DNA from: Chryseobacterium gleum
Lineage (GTDB): Bacteria; Bacteroidota; Bacteroidia; Flavobacteriales_D; Sanyastnellaceae
DNA: 36,852 bases
NCBI GenBank assembly: GCA_945869405.1
Contig: CAMBPD010000007.1
Coordinates: forward strand, 1-36,852
Reading direction: 5' to 3'
Of the stretch, positions 1-9,208 are shown piece by piece (within the stretch, counting starts at the first letter, position 1; each line of letters starts with the position of its first letter). A program made the position numbers and the translations under genes. Below the pieces are notes generated by a model, which saw only the letters and a program-made list of their open reading frames with translations, was not told the DNA's origin and did not search any database.

Positions 1-1
1 A

Positions 2-2743
2 TGGGTTAACACCGATTTCAACGACATCTTTGGTTTCTTTATCAGCGGTCCGGGAATAAATGGAATCTATGCGAATAATGCCGACAACATAGCTCGTGTG
101 CCTGTCACGAATGCTCCGGTAGCCATCGGCTCCATCAACAATGGCAATGGCAACATAGGCCCATGCGTGAGTTGCGAGTACTTCAACCAAGATGGTCAAT
201 ATGGCACTCTTGTATTTGACGCAGAAGAACATACCGACCCGTTCTACATGCAAATGGACGGCTACACAGACGTGCTAACGGCTACAGCCATTGTTCAGTG
301 CGGGGAAACCTTTCACATCAAACTGGCTATTTGTGACACCAGCGACCCACAATACGCTTCAGCGGTATTTCTTCAGCGCGACTCCTTCTCGAGCAACTTA
401 GTTGTGCAGGCCCAGCTAGACCTAAACGTAAGCGGGCCCAATGAAGATACTATGTTTGAGGACTGCGGCGATGGGTACATTGTCTTTCAACGCCCGCAAA
501 GTGGAAACCCCGAAACCCAACTAGTCGCAAACCTCGAATTCACAGGCACGGCGACTGCAGGCACAGATTACACATCGCTCCCTACCGAAGTGGTGTTCGC
601 ACCCGGTGTTATGGAAGTTTCCCTTTATGTCGATGCTTTTGAAGACGGAATTACGGAGGGGAACGAAACAGTAATCATGAACATTACCAACATTGCCGAA
701 TGCGGAGAATCACTCATCTCTTCTTCCTTCGAATTTTTTATAGCGGATGTTCCAGATCCGCTGGTAGTGCAAGGAGTAAACTACGAGATTTGCCAAGGTG
801 CCATCCAAACACTTGAACCCATCATCACCGGAGGCTATGCAAACTATGGCTTCACTTGGAGCACAGGCGAAACAACAGGCACTATCGACGTTGCGCCTTT
901 GGCACCAACTACGTATTTCCTGACCGTATCCGACACGTGCGGCCTGCCTGGCGCCGACAGCGATTTTATCGTGAATGTGCTCGTAGCACAAACACTTACC
1001 GTTTCTATCGAAGACACGGATGCTGCGCTGCCTCTGGACTGCGGTGATTTCGCGAACATATACGCCAACGTATATGGAGGCATTGGCCCCTACGTTTTCA
1101 ACTGGACAGATGACGATGGAAATCTACTGTGGGGGTCCGAAATTCTTGGAATAAGTTCGTGGAACTCGGGAATAATCAACTTAATCGTAACCGATGAATG
1201 CAACTTCGAGGCTGAAGATAACATCGAGATTTTGGTGAATGCCCCGGCCCTTTCCGCAGTCTTGCCCGAAGTGCACACCGTTACCTGTGGCTCCAATTGC
1301 GACCTCACAGTAACCCCAATTGGTGGAAGCACTCAAGGATTAGGATACACCTATGAATGGCAGTTCGACGGCACCACCGACTGGAACTTCTGGGGACTCA
1401 CCACCTATAGCGCTGCAGCAATTGCAGAGGGGACCATCACGGTAATTGTTTCCGATCAATGCGGACAATCGGTTGAAGTTGAATGTCAGCTCATCATTGA
1501 AAGTCCCGAAATCATTCTTTCCTTGCCACAAGACAATGCAGGGAACTGCGCAACAATTTTTACCTTGAACCCCCTCATTGAAGGAGGAAGCGGTAACCCA
1601 AACAATTGGATATACAACTGGACGGGCAACGGCACTGCCTTTAGCACTGCAACTGCCCTGAACTCGACCTTCGCTGAAGACACGCATATCGTACTCAACG
1701 TAACGGATGTATGCAGCGCAACAGCAACAGCTGAAACCGACATCGACATTGAGAACCCTCCTATCGCTGTTGGCATTGGAGACGACATTAGCGCATCGTG
1801 TATAGACAATACCGCATTGTCTGCCGACATTCAAGGGGGAAGTGGTGGTGTTGAATACGCATGGATTGTAGACGGCTCGGTGGAAGGAACTGCTCCGTCG
1901 TTTAACCTGCAAAGTTTTCAAACGATTAATGTAGCCTTGCTCGTTACAGACGCTTGCGCTGAAACAGCAAGTGACACCTTAACCATCTTCATACCCGACA
2001 CTCCCTTGACAGCAATAACCGCGGCCGACACTGCTATTTGCCCGAACCAAACAGCCTACGTTTGGACAATTGCCTCGGGTGGTGAGGGCCCCTACATTGC
2101 TCAATGGAATGATGATTTTCTCGGCGATTCCCTTGCCGTTTATCCGGCATCAAGCAATAGCTATCACTTGGTACTGCGCGACATATGCGGGCGCCAATTG
2201 GAAGAAGATGTATTTGTGGAAGTGCTGCCCATCACAGCCAATTTCGACGTAATTTCATTGGGCAACGACACCTATGAGTTCACTGCAAACCCGACACCTG
2301 AATGTCCGGAATGCCTTGTGTACTGGCAATTTGGTGATGATGAAACCAGCAACGACTGGACGGTAACGCATGCCTACGACGGCCTTAGCGACTACACACC
2401 ACAACTCACTCTCATCAATGAATTGGGTTGCACCAATACCCAAAACTATCTGGTAGTAAGTTCCGCTTTCTTCTACATCCCAAACTCCTTCACCCCAAAT
2501 GGTGACGGACTTAACGACGTATTTCAAGTGGTAGGCCGAGGTTTCGCAGAATACGAGCTAACCATTTTCAATCGATGGGGCAATGTAATCTTCCACTCTA
2601 CCGACCCAAACGAAGTGTGGGTGGGTGAAGGTGGAGAAAGTGACTTCTATGCGCAAAATCAGGCATACAATTTTGTTGTTCGCGTGAAAGGGTTTGATAC
2701 CGAAACCATACAACGCACTGGGTCTATTAAGATACTGCGTTAA
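2..2743 (+). CDS. T9SS surface protein, choice-of-anchor L, Calx-beta and type B sorting domain (5' partial)
   Basis: The frame is open from the left edge, so the signal peptide and N-terminus lie outside; about 913 residues are visible. It begins inside a choice-of-anchor L domain (FGFFISGPGI at nt 29-58, then GYTDVLTA and HIKLAICD up to about nt 350). A Calx-beta-like repeat follows (about nt 446-700), then several Cys-containing Ig/PKD-like beta-sandwich repeats of about 100 residues, a PKD-like domain (WQFGDDE, HAYDG, nt 2320-2460) and a gliding-motility-type C-terminal domain (SFTPNGDGLNDVF, IFNRWGNVIF, from nt 2476). By family knowledge such proteins cross the inner membrane by Sec and the outer membrane by the type IX system, where the type B tail is the export signal. 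An adhesive or matrix role is inferred only. It converges with the potassium transporter gene, 13 bp apart, with no terminator seen. Confidence 0.9.
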   Translation, partial: WVNTDFNDIFGFFISGPGINGIYANNADNIARVPVTNAPVAIGSINNGNGNIGPCVSCEYFNQDGQYGTLVFDAEEHTDPFYMQMDGYTDVLTATAIVQCGETFHIKLAICDTSDPQYASAVFLQRDSFSSNLVVQAQLDLNVSGPNEDTMFEDCGDGYIVFQRPQSGNPETQLVANLEFTGTATAGTDYTSLPTEVVFAPGVMEVSLYVDAFEDGITEGNETVIMNITNIAECGESLISSSFEFFIADVPDPLVVQGVNYEICQGAIQTLEPIITGGYANYGFTWSTGETTGTIDVAPLAPTTYFLTVSDTCGLPGADSDFIVNVLVAQTLTVSIEDTDAALPLDCGDFANIYANVYGGIGPYVFNWTDDDGNLLWGSEILGISSWNSGIINLIVTDECNFEAEDNIEILVNAPALSAVLPEVHTVTCGSNCDLTVTPIGGSTQGLGYTYEWQFDGTTDWNFWGLTTYSAAAIAEGTITVIVSDQCGQSVEVECQLIIESPEIILSLPQDNAGNCATIFTLNPLIEGGSGNPNNWIYNWTGNGTAFSTATALNSTFAEDTHIVLNVTDVCSATATAETDIDIENPPIAVGIGDDISASCIDNTALSADIQGGSGGVEYAWIVDGSVEGTAPSFNLQSFQTINVALLVTDACAETASDTLTIFIPDTPLTAITAADTAICPNQTAYVWTIASGGEGPYIAQWNDDFLGDSLAVYPASSNSYHLVLRDICGRQLEEDVFVEVLPITANFDVISLGNDTYEFTANPTPECPECLVYWQFGDDETSNDWTVTHAYDGLSDYTPQLTLINELGCTNTQNYLVVSSAFFYIPNSFTPNGDGLNDVFQVVGRGFAEYELTIFNRWGNVIFHSTDPNEVWVGEGGESDFYAQNQAYNFVVRVKGFDTETIQRTGSIKILR

Positions 2744-2756
2744 AATGTTCCGTGCG

Positions 2757-4697
2757 TTACTGTGATTCGCTTCGCTTCAACATGATACGCTGTGCCGGAT
2801 TCACAACGAGCGGAACCTTTTCGAGCACTGTATCACTTTCCTCTAAGCCCCACGCGTCGATGTCTGTCAAACTCACATGTTTCAGGGCTATGTATGCATT
2901 GGTGATGAAACTATCGCGAACGCTCAGTTCATTGTCTGCAGAAAGGAACTTCTCTAGAACGACAAACTTGAAGTCGTGCTCATCGTTATACTTGGCATAA
3001 GGCTCTGGCTTTGCCTTGAGATCAATCTCTCCACGTTCCACCATTTCATCAACAATGAATCGGAAGAAATTGTGCAAGCGAGGTTGCACACGGAAACCCA
3101 GCTTTATGTTGATTTTTATTACCAAGTCATTCTCCAACTCATCGACAGTATACTCTCTGGTATAGGGTTCATTCGACCGGTCTACGTGCACAAACCAATA
3201 GATATCGGCGCGCTTGGGAGTTTTGGCTAGAATACTCTCCATGATTTTCTTTTCAACCTGGTGGTGGAAGTTGGCCTTTGTGAGGAATACTACGTGTGTT
3301 GCGTACTTGGGCACTTCCTTGTCGTTAGAAAGTTCGCGCAGCGTTCCAACGTAGTTATCAAGGTCTTCGAACTGCAGAAAATAATTGCTCATTTTACGGT
3401 ACATGAAAGTCACCCACATGACGTGAAGCAATATCACATAGACGATGAGCATCATCCAAGCCTCGCGAAGCTTGATGATGTTGGCAACAAAAAATGAAGA
3501 CTCTACAATCATGAACACGGCGAAAAGCATACCTACCAACCAAGCGGGCCAATGCAGCTTGTATTCAAGAAAATAGATAAGCAATACAGTGGTCATCATC
3601 ATCGTCACGGTGATGAAGAAACCGTAGGCCGCGCCCATTGCCGAGGAGGTTTGGAAATAGAGCACAACACCAATGCATCCTGCATAGAGCAACCAGTTTA
3701 CACTTGGTATATACAGTTGTCCCTTTTGTTCGGTAGGAAACTTCATGCTCACCTTGGGCCAGAAATTCAAGTTAACCGCCTCACTCACCAGCGTGAATGA
3801 ACCGGAAATCAAGGCTTGAGAAGCAATGATAGCCGCCATCGTTGCAATCAAAACTCCCGGAACTACAAACCATTCCGGCATGATGGAATAGAAAGGATTC
3901 TTTCCCTCCAGTGAAGGCTGTGAGATGATCCAAGCCGCCTGCCCCAGGTAATTCAGCACCAACGTTACTTTTACAAAAATCCACGACACGCGTATGTTAT
4001 CGCGACCGCAATGCCCCAAGTCTGAATAGAGTGCTTCCGCTCCTGTAGTGCATAAAAACACAGCTCCCAACAGCCAGAATCCTCCCGGATAATCCATCAA
4101 CAAACGAATGGCATACATCGGATTCAATGCGTTCAACACCTCGGGGCGAGCCACTATTTGATTCAACCCCAAAATGGCCAACATCGAGAACCAGACAAGC
4201 ATTATGGGACCGAATGTTTTGCCCACCAACTTGGTTCCGTATCGTTGAAAAACAAACAGCAAGGTTATGATGACGATAACAATGGGTATGACGGGCAAAT
4301 CTGCCTTGAGAATTTTAAGCCCCTCCACTGCCGACGAAACAGAAATCGGTGGCGTGATCATGCCATCGCAGAGAAGTGTTGCCGCGCCTATCATCGCAGG
4401 CCAAAACAACCAGCGTCCCTTGCGCTGCACCAATGCATAGAGCGAAAAAATACCACCCTCACCTCGGTTATCAGCCTTTAAGGTGAGAAAGATGTACTTG
4501 AACGTAGTTTGAATAGACAAGGTCCAAAAAACGCACGACACAGCGCCAAACACTAACTGCTCGCTGATGATACCATGCGCATGATTCATGATCTCGCTCA
4601 TCACATAGAGAGGAGAAGTTCCAATATCACCGTAAATAATACCTAGGGAGACCAGCGCCCCTGCTGCGCTGAACTTTTGCAAATGAGAAGACGACAT
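2757..4697 (-). CDS. kup: Kup-family low-affinity potassium uptake transporter
   Basis: Predicted inner-membrane K+ transporter (KUP/HAK/KT family) of 646 residues, close to the roughly 620-residue E. coli Kup. The N-terminus has the family signature GIIYGDIGTSPLYV right after the start, followed by about 12 hydrophobic helices and a soluble C-terminal domain of about 150 residues. The open frame extends 32 codons upstream, but that part is polar and unlike the family; the ATG at 4697, giving MSSSHLQKFSAAGALVSLG, is the natural start. A promoter-like box TACATTCG lies 18 nt upstream of it. The gene is divergent from tatA and convergent with the surface-protein gene. No regulatory RNA (for example a c-di-AMP riboswitch) was recognised in the short leader. 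Confidence 0.93.
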   Translation of the reverse strand: MSSSHLQKFSAAGALVSLGIIYGDIGTSPLYVMSEIMNHAHGIISEQLVFGAVSCVFWTLSIQTTFKYIFLTLKADNRGEGGIFSLYALVQRKGRWLFWPAMIGAATLLCDGMITPPISVSSAVEGLKILKADLPVIPIVIVIITLLFVFQRYGTKLVGKTFGPIMLVWFSMLAILGLNQIVARPEVLNALNPMYAIRLLMDYPGGFWLLGAVFLCTTGAEALYSDLGHCGRDNIRVSWIFVKVTLVLNYLGQAAWIISQPSLEGKNPFYSIMPEWFVVPGVLIATMAAIIASQALISGSFTLVSEAVNLNFWPKVSMKFPTEQKGQLYIPSVNWLLYAGCIGVVLYFQTSSAMGAAYGFFITVTMMMTTVLLIYFLEYKLHWPAWLVGMLFAVFMIVESSFFVANIIKLREAWMMLIVYVILLHVMWVTFMYRKMSNYFLQFEDLDNYVGTLRELSNDKEVPKYATHVVFLTKANFHHQVEKKIMESILAKTPKRADIYWFVHVDRSNEPYTREYTVDELENDLVIKINIKLGFRVQPRLHNFFRFIVDEMVERGEIDLKAKPEPYAKYNDEHDFKFVVLEKFLSADNELSVRDSFITNAYIALKHVSLTDIDAWGLEESDTVLEKVPLVVNPAQRIMLKRSESQ

Positions 4698-4715
4698 AGT
4701 GTAGGATTGACGCGA

Positions 4716-4723
4716 CGAATGTA
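4716..4723 (-). promoter_or_regulatory. candidate -7 box of kup
   Basis: On the minus strand this reads TACATTCG, one mismatch from the Bacteroidota -7 consensus TAnnTTTG, 18 nt before the kup ATG. No convincing TTTG -33 element is seen. Inference only. Confidence 0.35.
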
Positions 4724-4793
4724 GGCCTATAGCAAGCGATGTTGTCCTGTACCCTATTGTTTTTTTTCGCTCCTCAAATTCATTTCGCCGCAC

Positions 4794-4801
4794 TACATTT
4801 G
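4794..4801 (+). promoter_or_regulatory. candidate -7 box of tatA-alkB
   Basis: TACATTTG matches the consensus TAnnTTTG exactly. Only 4 nt (CGAC) separate it from the GTG at 4806, so the transcript would start at or within a few bases of the start codon (leaderless). The -33 element is not obvious. Confidence 0.5.
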
Positions 4802-4805
4802 CGAC

Positions 4806-5093
4806 GTGAGCTCGGGCGAAATTGTCATAATCCTATTTGTATACCTGCTATTCTTCGGGGCGAAGGGCATTCCATCGCTTGCACAGACGCTGGGCAAAGC
4901 GGTGTATCAATTTCGCAATGCCACCAAAGATGTTCAGGATGAAATAATGAAAGGAGCAAACGAAGTGCGCCGGCAGACTTCTACCTTACGGCTCGACCAG
5001 CTCGACATCGAGGAAGCACCGAAACCCAGAGTAGACACCGACCCCGTCACAAACGAGGCAAAAGCATCACCCAACGATAGCGCTCATTCATGA
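4806..5093 (+). CDS. tatA: TatA/Hcf106-type Sec-independent translocase subunit
   Basis: A 95-residue protein with a short hydrophobic helix (IVIILFVYLLFFGAKG, about residues 6-21), the FGxKxxP hinge variant FGAKGIPSLAQTLGKA, then an amphipathic helix (about residues 25-55) and a charged tail. This is the TatA/TatB layout; these proteins line or gate the twin-arginine route for folded proteins. The start is GTG; no upstream in-frame ATG gives a family-like N-terminus. Its stop overlaps the next gene's start in an ATGA, so the two are co-translated. No tatC is present in the window. TatA and TatB cannot be told apart with certainty in this phylum. Confidence 0.82.
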   Translation: MSSGEIVIILFVYLLFFGAKGIPSLAQTLGKAVYQFRNATKDVQDEIMKGANEVRRQTSTLRLDQLDIEEAPKPRVDTDPVTNEAKASPNDSAHS

Positions 5094-5653
5094 AAGGCTT
5101 GGTAATCTTCGAGAACGGTGCACAACGTCTAATCTATTACCCCGATTTTTTTTCAGATTCTATCTTCGACCGCTTGCGCGATGATTTGCCTTGGCAACAA
5201 AATGATATTCGTGTTTTTGGCCGCTTGCACAAAGAACCCCGCCTAACCTGTTGGTTCGGTCCTGCATACCGCTACAGCTCCATTCAATGGCCGCTAACAC
5301 CCTTGCACGCTACCGTTTCAGAATTACAACAGCAAATGAGCACGGTGACTCCCTTTACCTTCAATGCCGTGCTTGCCAACTACTACCGCAACGGCAACGA
5401 CAGCATGGGGTGGCATAGCGACAATGAGCCTGAAATAGATACGAGCCTTATTGCATCGGCCACCTTTGGCGGTAAACGGGTGTTCAAAATGCGCAATATT
5501 CAAGCCGAGCAAAAGATTGACCTCGAACTGGCCGATCGCTCTCTACTCTTGATGTACGATCTTCAAAACGGCTGGCAACATTCTCTTCCAAAGTCAAAAA
5601 CACGACTTACACCACGCATCAACCTGACCTTTCGCCACGTTCATGCGTTGTAA
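5090..5653 (+). CDS. alkB: AlkB-like 2-oxoglutarate/Fe(II) dioxygenase
   Basis: A 187-residue protein of the AlkB family, which oxidatively removes alkyl groups from bases in DNA or RNA. The double-stranded beta-helix signature is complete: NYYRNGNDSMGWHSD carries Fe ligands His109 and Asp111, the third ligand is His164 (GWQHSLPK), and PRINLTFR supplies the 2-oxoglutarate-binding arginines (Arg176, Arg182). The short length and the RLTCWFGPAYRYS region resemble the eukaryote-like ABH2/ABH3-type bacterial homologues more than E. coli AlkB. Substrate is not deducible. The start codon overlaps the tatA stop by 4 bp, an odd pairing of protein export with nucleic acid repair. A palindromic terminator follows 9 nt after the stop. 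Confidence 0.92.
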   Translation: MKGLVIFENGAQRLIYYPDFFSDSIFDRLRDDLPWQQNDIRVFGRLHKEPRLTCWFGPAYRYSSIQWPLTPLHATVSELQQQMSTVTPFTFNAVLANYYRNGNDSMGWHSDNEPEIDTSLIASATFGGKRVFKMRNIQAEQKIDLELADRSLLLMYDLQNGWQHSLPKSKTRLTPRINLTFRHVHAL

Positions 5654-5662
5654 GCCATAAAA

Positions 5663-5686
5663 AAAGGGTCGCCTAGGCGACCCTTT
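5663..5686. terminator. bidirectional rho-independent terminator between alkB and secDF
   Basis: A perfect 24-nt palindrome: 10-bp arms AAAGGGTCGC and GCGACCCTTT around CTAG. A-rich sequence lies on its left and T-containing sequence on its right, so it can end the alkB transcript and the converging secDF transcript. Confidence 0.85.
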
Positions 5687-5706
5687 CAATTTCATTCTAG
5701 TTAGGA

Positions 5707-8700
5707 TTAGGCTTGTGCCTTTCTTCCTGCCCAGTTGCGCATGTCGACTACAATTGGTGATGCAATGAAGAGCGTTGAATACACTCCAGAGATTACACCG
5801 ATTATCATCGCAAAACAAAATCCGCGAATGTCGTCGCTACCGAACACGAACATCACCACAAGCGTCAACAATACCGTCATCGACGTGTTGATAGAACGAC
5901 CAAGAGTGCTGTTCAATGCATCGTTGATAGTCGCCTCGATTGCCGTGTGCTTTTTCGCATTCAAGTATTCACGTATACGGTCAAAGATTACCACGGTATC
6001 GTTGATAGAGTAACCAATGACAGTGAGGATTGCTCCGATAAAGTTCTGATTCACTTCCAATGAGAATGGCACTACACCATTCAACAATGTAAAGGCAGCA
6101 ATTACGACCAATGCATCGTGCAACAAAGCCACGGAAGCACCCAGTGCAAAGTCCCACTTGCGGAATCGAAGCATGATGTATGCACCCACCAAAATGAGTG
6201 AAAGAATTGTAGCCCACGACGCTTGTTTGCGGAAGTCGTCACTCATTGTTGGATCCACTTTGTAGGAAGAGCCCACTGTGAAATCGGGGTTAACCTTCGA
6301 GAAGCCTTCCGCCATCTTGGCACTCACCATATTCTCAACCTCAGGATTTTCTGAGTCGATCATGTAATTGGTGGTCACTTTGTAGCTTTTGCTACCGCTT
6401 CCAATGCTTTGCACTATAACAGAAGCTGGACTTCCGTTCTCTTCTACCAACACAGCGCCGACAGAAGATCTCAATTGATCTACATTGACATCTGAGGTAA
6501 AATCAACGCGTACCGAAGTACCACCGGAGAAGTCAACCCCTGTATTGAAGCCGCGTGTCATCCAAGAAACGGCACCTGCAAGCAAGACAACCATTGAAAT
6601 CACGTAGAACATTTTACGCTTAGACACAAAGTCGAAGTTCACTTTGGTAAACCAATCCTTGGTGATATTGCTGTAGAACGTGATTGGTTTTTTGTTTTCC
6701 AAACGACGGTACAAAATCAAACGCGAAATGATCAAGGCAGTGATGAGTGTTGTGAAAATACCGATAATCAAGGTTGTAGCGAAACCCTTGATAGGGCCCG
6801 TTCCAACGACCAACAAGATAACACCGGTGATTAATGTAGTAGCGTTACCATCGATGATCGCGCTCAATGCTTTCACAAAACCATCTTTCATCGCTGCACT
6901 GATTCCCTTGCCTGCGCGAAGTTCTTCTTTTACACGCTCATAGATAAGTACGTTGGCGTCTACTGCCATACCCATTGTGAGCACGATACCTGCTATACCA
7001 GGAAGAGTAAGCGAGCCTTGCATTGAAACCAAGGCACCAATCATGAAGAACAAGTTGGCTATCAAAGCTACGTTCGCAGCCCATCCGGCCCATGCGTAGT
7101 AGAAAACCATGTACATCAGAATGAGGACGAACGCTATTATGAACGACATCACACCGGCGTTGATATTTTCTTCACCCACTGATGGGCCTACCGTTACTTC
7201 GTCGATAATCTTTGCAGGAGCAGGCAATGAACCCGCTTTCAACAAACCTGCGAGATCCTTCGCCTCTTGTTCGAGCTTAGGTTGGTCTGCGCCTGTTGCA
7301 GCGCGGCCAAACTGAATGACTGAACTTCCATTAGGAATTTCACTGTTCACACTTGGTGCAGAAAACACGAGATTGTCCATAACGATCGCAATCGAACGCT
7401 TGTTGTCTGCTGCATTTCTGCGAGTCATTTCTCTCCACACAGCTGCACCTTCAGAGTCCATGGTCATGTTTACCTCTACCTCTCCGGTTATCATGTTGAA
7501 GTCTTGACGGGCGTCTACTATTGACTTACCGTCCAACTCTGCCTTACCACGAAGGCTATTGTCTTTTATACCATAAAGGGTAACGACATTCTTTTCTGGC
7601 TTTGCACCCCACAACAAACGCAAGTCCTGCGGAAGAGACTGCTTCGCTACCTCCATGTTGAGGTATTTGTTGATTTCCGCAGTATCGCTTACCATAGCAA
7701 ACGCTATGACCGGAGACCCCGCTTGTGGATTGATTTGCATTTTGCGCAACGGATATTTGCGACTGAGTTCTGTTTCGCTCAACAAGCTATCTGGACGAAC
7801 GGTTTTATCGCTGTATGCTGTGCGAATAGAGTCTTGCTGTGGTGCCGTCAATGAAGAATCCTTCAAGGCCACCATCATAAGGGAGTCTTTGCTAGCACGG
7901 TCAGGATCTTGTGAGTACAAATCGGGAGCAACCTTCTTACCGATAGTACCATACAACTCGTACATTTTCATGAACACTTCGTCCGTGCGGTACGTATCCC
8001 AAAACTCCAGGTTGGCAGTTGCTTTCAACGTTTTGCGAACACGCTCACGATCGTCTATTCCCGGCAATTCAACCACGATGCGACCAGTAAGCGACTGACG
8101 CTGCACGTTGGCTTGCGTTACACCGAAAGGCTCAATACGCTTTTTAATAATATTTTCTGTGTTGTTCAGCGCGTCGTCGGCCTCTTTGCGTAGAATTTCA
8201 ATTACATCATCATCGCTGGATTTTGCGGGAAACTTGCCCTTGTTTTCCATGGTATCAAAAACGCGCCACATCTCTAGGCCTGAGGTATTGTTCTGCTTCC
8301 AAGCATCGTAGAACAAATCGACATAGGCTTTTGAAGAGCTACGTTGAGCCATTTTGGCGTCTGTAATCGACTTAGCGAAAACGGGATTGGTATTGTTGTC
8401 GGCGAGAGCCACAAACAAATCAGGGATTGACACTTCGAGCACAACGCTCATACCACCTTTCAGATCGAGACCTAGATTAAGTTCGCGCTCCTTCAAGTAG
8501 TTATAGCTGTGTCCGAACACCGGCAATGCCGTAGCATCTGAGCTATCGCGCAACACCTTGCGGTAAAGAGCCGTGTAAGCTGAATCGCCAACTGAGTAAG
8601 GAACACCAGCGGTGCTCAACGAATCCTCTACGAGTTGGCCAATTTTCTTTTCATAGCTGCGGGCTACAAATCCGAACGACAGTACATATACTACCGTCAA

Positions 8701-8745
8701 GGTGAGAAGGATCACGAAGATCCACAAAAGCGATTTATTACGCAT
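5707..8745 (-). CDS. secDF: fused protein translocase subunit SecDF
   Basis: A 1012-residue fusion of SecD and SecF, the proton-driven RND-type motor that helps the Sec channel pull proteins across the inner membrane. The first helix spans residues 7-28. SecD hallmarks are LGLDLKGGMSV near residue 93, DANVLIYERVKEEL and the TM segments around GTGPIKGFATTL. SecF hallmarks follow: FNTGVDFSGGTSVRVDF near residue 750, NDTVVIFDRIREYL and LNSTLGRSINTSMT. Both halves are in one frame, as is usual for Bacteroidota, and the length is normal. A large insertion in the first periplasmic domain (about residues 120-380) is also typical of the group. It is a single-gene unit with a promoter-like box 41 nt upstream and a terminator behind it. 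Confidence 0.97.
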   Translation of the reverse strand: MRNKSLLWIFVILLTLTVVYVLSFGFVARSYEKKIGQLVEDSLSTAGVPYSVGDSAYTALYRKVLRDSSDATALPVFGHSYNYLKERELNLGLDLKGGMSVVLEVSIPDLFVALADNNTNPVFAKSITDAKMAQRSSSKAYVDLFYDAWKQNNTSGLEMWRVFDTMENKGKFPAKSSDDDVIEILRKEADDALNNTENIIKKRIEPFGVTQANVQRQSLTGRIVVELPGIDDRERVRKTLKATANLEFWDTYRTDEVFMKMYELYGTIGKKVAPDLYSQDPDRASKDSLMMVALKDSSLTAPQQDSIRTAYSDKTVRPDSLLSETELSRKYPLRKMQINPQAGSPVIAFAMVSDTAEINKYLNMEVAKQSLPQDLRLLWGAKPEKNVVTLYGIKDNSLRGKAELDGKSIVDARQDFNMITGEVEVNMTMDSEGAAVWREMTRRNAADNKRSIAIVMDNLVFSAPSVNSEIPNGSSVIQFGRAATGADQPKLEQEAKDLAGLLKAGSLPAPAKIIDEVTVGPSVGEENINAGVMSFIIAFVLILMYMVFYYAWAGWAANVALIANLFFMIGALVSMQGSLTLPGIAGIVLTMGMAVDANVLIYERVKEELRAGKGISAAMKDGFVKALSAIIDGNATTLITGVILLVVGTGPIKGFATTLIIGIFTTLITALIISRLILYRRLENKKPITFYSNITKDWFTKVNFDFVSKRKMFYVISMVVLLAGAVSWMTRGFNTGVDFSGGTSVRVDFTSDVNVDQLRSSVGAVLVEENGSPASVIVQSIGSGSKSYKVTTNYMIDSENPEVENMVSAKMAEGFSKVNPDFTVGSSYKVDPTMSDDFRKQASWATILSLILVGAYIMLRFRKWDFALGASVALLHDALVVIAAFTLLNGVVPFSLEVNQNFIGAILTVIGYSINDTVVIFDRIREYLNAKKHTAIEATINDALNSTLGRSINTSMTVLLTLVVMFVFGSDDIRGFCFAMIIGVISGVYSTLFIASPIVVDMRNWAGRKAQA

Positions 8746-8786
8746 GTAACTGAACTAATTGGTGAGTCTTAATTTGACAAAGGTTG

Positions 8787-8794
8787 CAAATATA
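8787..8794 (-). promoter_or_regulatory. -7 promoter box of secDF
   Basis: Minus strand TATATTTG is an exact TAnnTTTG match, 41 nt before the secDF ATG. A TTTG lies 16 nt further upstream (8811-8814), a little closer than the usual spacing for a -33 element. Confidence 0.5.
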
Positions 8795-8872
8795 GCACAG
8801 CAGTGCCGTTCAAAGGTGTACGCATTGAAACTTTCAACATACACCCTGTTTGTAATAGAACGTGTATCAAAG

Positions 8873-8901
8873 AAAAAGCACCGCATTGCGCAGTGCTTTT
8901 T
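8873..8901 (-). terminator. rho-independent terminator of rpmB
   Basis: Arms AAAAAGCAC and GTGCTTTTT enclose an 11-nt loop that can itself pair CGC with GCG. It lies 18 nt beyond the rpmB stop. On the minus strand the stem is followed by a T-rich run. Confidence 0.75.
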
Positions 8902-8918
8902 ATTTTTTACATGTCCGG

Positions 8919-9155
8919 TTATGCTATATAGCCTAATTCCTTGGCTTGCTTCATGGCAGCCATCAGACCTAATTTGTCGATGGTCTTCATTCCTTTCGGA
9001 GTCACACGAAGCTCAACAAAACGTTTCTCTTCTTCAAGCCAAAAACGCTTGTATTGCAAGTTTGGATAAAATTTGCGCTTAGTCTTATGGTTTGAGTGAG
9101 ACACTTTGTGTCCTGACTGTGTGGTTTTTCCTGTTATCTGACAAACACGTGCCAT
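8919..9155 (-). CDS. rpmB: 50S ribosomal protein L28
   Basis: A 78-residue basic protein with the L28 start [20 protein letters not shown] and the conserved [17 protein letters not shown] and [10 protein letters not shown] segments; the full family length is present. It is a structural protein of the large ribosomal subunit. In many Bacteroidota rpmB is followed by rpmG; here it stands alone, with a terminator directly behind it and cinA 53 bp upstream on the same strand. The spacing suggests it may be transcribed from its own promoter in the cinA-rpmB gap, where an imperfect box TTTATTTG is visible on the minus strand. Confidence 0.97.
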   Translation of the reverse strand: MARVCQITGKTTQSGHKVSHSNHKTKRKFYPNLQYKRFWLEEEKRFVELRVTPKGMKTIDKLGLMAAMKQAKELGYIA

Positions 9156-9208
9156 AGCAATAATCTTTTTAAAATGGGCGGCAAATAAACGACAATTTTT
9201 TCTAAATG

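Noticed and set aside
1340-1921. 193-codon minus-strand open frame
   Set aside because: It is antisense to the T9SS surface protein, Cys- and Arg-rich without family features, and the plus-strand frame has clear domains.
7655-8098. 147-codon plus-strand open frame
   Set aside because: Shadow of the large periplasmic domain of secDF.
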